DNA of 64,000 nucleotides, from NCBI RefSeq assembly GCF_900105985.1, contig NZ_FNUB01000004.1, forward strand, positions 471,501 through 535,500, in the 5' to 3' direction. The DNA comes from Tenacibaculum sp. MAR_2010_89. GTDB taxonomy: Bacteria; Bacteroidota; Bacteroidia; Flavobacteriales; Flavobacteriaceae. A model generated the notes under the pieces. The model worked only from the letters and a program-made list of their open reading frames with translations. It was not told the origin of the DNA and searched no databases. Shown here piece by piece: positions 63,075-64,000 of this stretch; positions within the stretch are counted from its first letter, which is position 1; the number at the start of each line of letters is the position of its first letter. Made by a program: the position numbers and the translations under genes.

Positions 63075-63082
63075 TAATTTCG
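63075..63082 (+). promoter_or_regulatory. Possible -7 box for the CapD-type gene
   Basis: TAATTTCG, one base off TAnnTTTG, 22 bases before the start codon at 63105. Confidence 0.35.
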
Positions 63083-63104
63083 TAGATATCTCTACAATAT
63101 ATAA

Positions 63105-64000
63105 ATGATTAAAAATTTATTTCTTAAAATTATAGATAAATACGCTTCTAAGTGGATTGTTTTAACTATTGACATTATATTAATATGTATCTCATTCATA
63201 TTAGCGTATAGTGTTCGTTTTAACGCAAGTTTAAATTTTAATTTAGAAAGTTTATATATTCAAATTCCTTTTATCGCTATAGTAGCTCTAATAAGTTTCC
63301 TAGTAGTTGGATCCTACAGAGGTATTATTAGACATACTGGAACAAGGGATGCATTCAATGTTTTTGTCGGTGTTACATTGCTTTCAATGATCTCAATAAG
63401 TATTGTTTTATTAAATAATACCTTTAAAGTTATTCCAAACTTTACAATTCCAAAATCTATTATTATTATTCATTATTTAATTTCTATTTTAATTTTAATA
63501 GTTAGTAGATATGTTTTTAAGGCTTTTTTTGAAATAATCTCTTCAGAATTGGATGATATTACTAATGTTTTAATATATGGTGCTGGTGACTCAGGGTTAA
63601 TAACTTACGGGGCATTAAATAGGGATACTAAAAACAAATACCAAGTTGTTGGATTTATTGATGATGATCGAAAAAAGCTTGGAAAAAAAATAAATAGAAT
63701 AAAAATTTATGAGAAGAAAAAAATTGATAGTCAATTCATCAAGAAACAAGAAATTGATGAGATTATTATATCTATTCAAAATATAAAATCAGAAAAGCTA
63801 CTTTATTTAACTGATAAGTTACTTCAATTAGGTGTTAAAGTAAAGATAGTTCCTCCTTTATCAAAATGGATCGATGGGGATTTAGAGGCTAATCAAATTA
63901 AACAAGTAAAGATTGAAGATCTTCTAGACAGAAAACCTATTTCAATAGACAATCCTATTGTTAAAAGAGATGTAAACAATAAAGTAATATTGGTAACTGG
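63105..64000 (+). CDS. Polysaccharide biosynthesis nucleotide-sugar dehydratase/epimerase (CapD/FlaA1 family), partial
   Basis: The frame is open from ATG at 63105 to the window end (298 codons seen, no stop), so the gene is cut at its 3' side. The N-terminus has four membrane segments (WIVLTIDIILICISFILAYSV, IPFIAIVALISFLVVGSYRG and two more). A first nucleotide-binding domain follows (VLIYGAGDSGLIT, VVGFIDDDRKKLGK). The sequence stops at KVILVTG, the start of the second Rossmann motif that belongs to the catalytic SDR domain. Full proteins are about 620-650 residues and modify UDP-sugars for surface polysaccharide. A polysaccharide cluster may continue beyond the window. Confidence 0.9.
   Translation, partial: MIKNLFLKIIDKYASKWIVLTIDIILICISFILAYSVRFNASLNFNLESLYIQIPFIAIVALISFLVVGSYRGIIRHTGTRDAFNVFVGVTLLSMISISIVLLNNTFKVIPNFTIPKSIIIIHYLISILILIVSRYVFKAFFEIISSELDDITNVLIYGAGDSGLITYGALNRDTKNKYQVVGFIDDDRKKLGKKINRIKIYEKKKIDSQFIKKQEIDEIIISIQNIKSEKLLYLTDKLLQLGVKVKIVPPLSKWIDGDLEANQIKQVKIEDLLDRKPISIDNPIVKRDVNNKVILVT

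Overview
This window looks like a chromosomal segment of a marine flavobacterium (Bacteroidota, Flavobacteriaceae; a Tenacibaculum-like genus is my guess, not proven). The DNA is AT-rich. Many genes are preceded by the Bacteroidota -7 box TAnnTTTG, sometimes with TTTG 18-20 bases upstream. There is a SusC/SusD pair, DUF4097 proteins, a ResB-CcsA fusion, and a Rho factor with a long Asn-rich insert. These traits support the assignment.

Layout. 1-5.9 kb: a fatty-acid beta-oxidation operon led by a MarR regulator. 6.1-9.3 kb: rhomboid protease, Lrp/AsnC regulator divergent from histidine decarboxylase, and a J-domain/KTSC protein. 9.3-12.5 kb (minus): ECF-type sigma factor, HEAT-repeat membrane protein in the anti-sigma position, and two DUF4097 proteins. 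12.7-18.2 kb: trxB, tRNA-Pro(TGG), four small genes ending in 5-formyl-THF cyclo-ligase, rho and a DUF4293 protein. 18.5-22.6 kb: a NarL-type response regulator, a repeat lipoprotein and a TPR histidine kinase, bordered by odd C-tract-rich non-coding DNA, then a YfcE-like phosphoesterase. 22.8-33.4 kb: truA, an ABC exporter, a helical lipoprotein, a minus operon LOG-folP-phosphoesterase-cdaA (c-di-AMP), then DUF1599, DoxX, crcB, a crotonase, a DUF1684 lipoprotein and a 76-residue protein.

33.5-36.2 kb is the accessory-looking part: tRNA-Pro(GGG), a glycoside-hydrolase-like protein, a perfect 31-bp inverted repeat that includes that gene's start codon, and a lone HEPN-domain protein. 36.2-52.4 kb is an amino-sugar (N-acetylglucosamine or chitin-oligosaccharide) utilisation locus. 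The minus arm holds SusC, SusD, NagB-PIG-L, a small lipoprotein, a GH20 hexosaminidase, a LacI regulator that has lost most of its sensor domain, and a GlcNAc-kinase-like protein. The plus arm holds a LytS/LytTR two-component system, a sodium:solute symporter and a NagX-like membrane acyltransferase. Together these could import, trim, phosphorylate and deaminate GlcNAc oligomers.

52.5-64 kb: tRNA-Thr(TGT), udk, a DivIC/FtsB protein, both methylmalonyl-CoA mutase subunits, a sterol-desaturase-family protein, phosphatidylserine decarboxylase, the ResB-CcsA cytochrome c assembly fusion, a small membrane protein, and the start of a CapD/FlaA1-type polysaccharide nucleotide-sugar enzyme cut by the window edge.

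I found no CRISPR array, insertion sequence, prophage or rRNA. Most of the window is ordinary core genome. The best candidates for something new are the 31-bp inverted repeat with its divergent duplicated leaders, the isolated HEPN gene, the internally deleted LacI regulator, and the C-tract motifs with a terminator-like hairpin around the 18.4-22.7 kb two-component locus.
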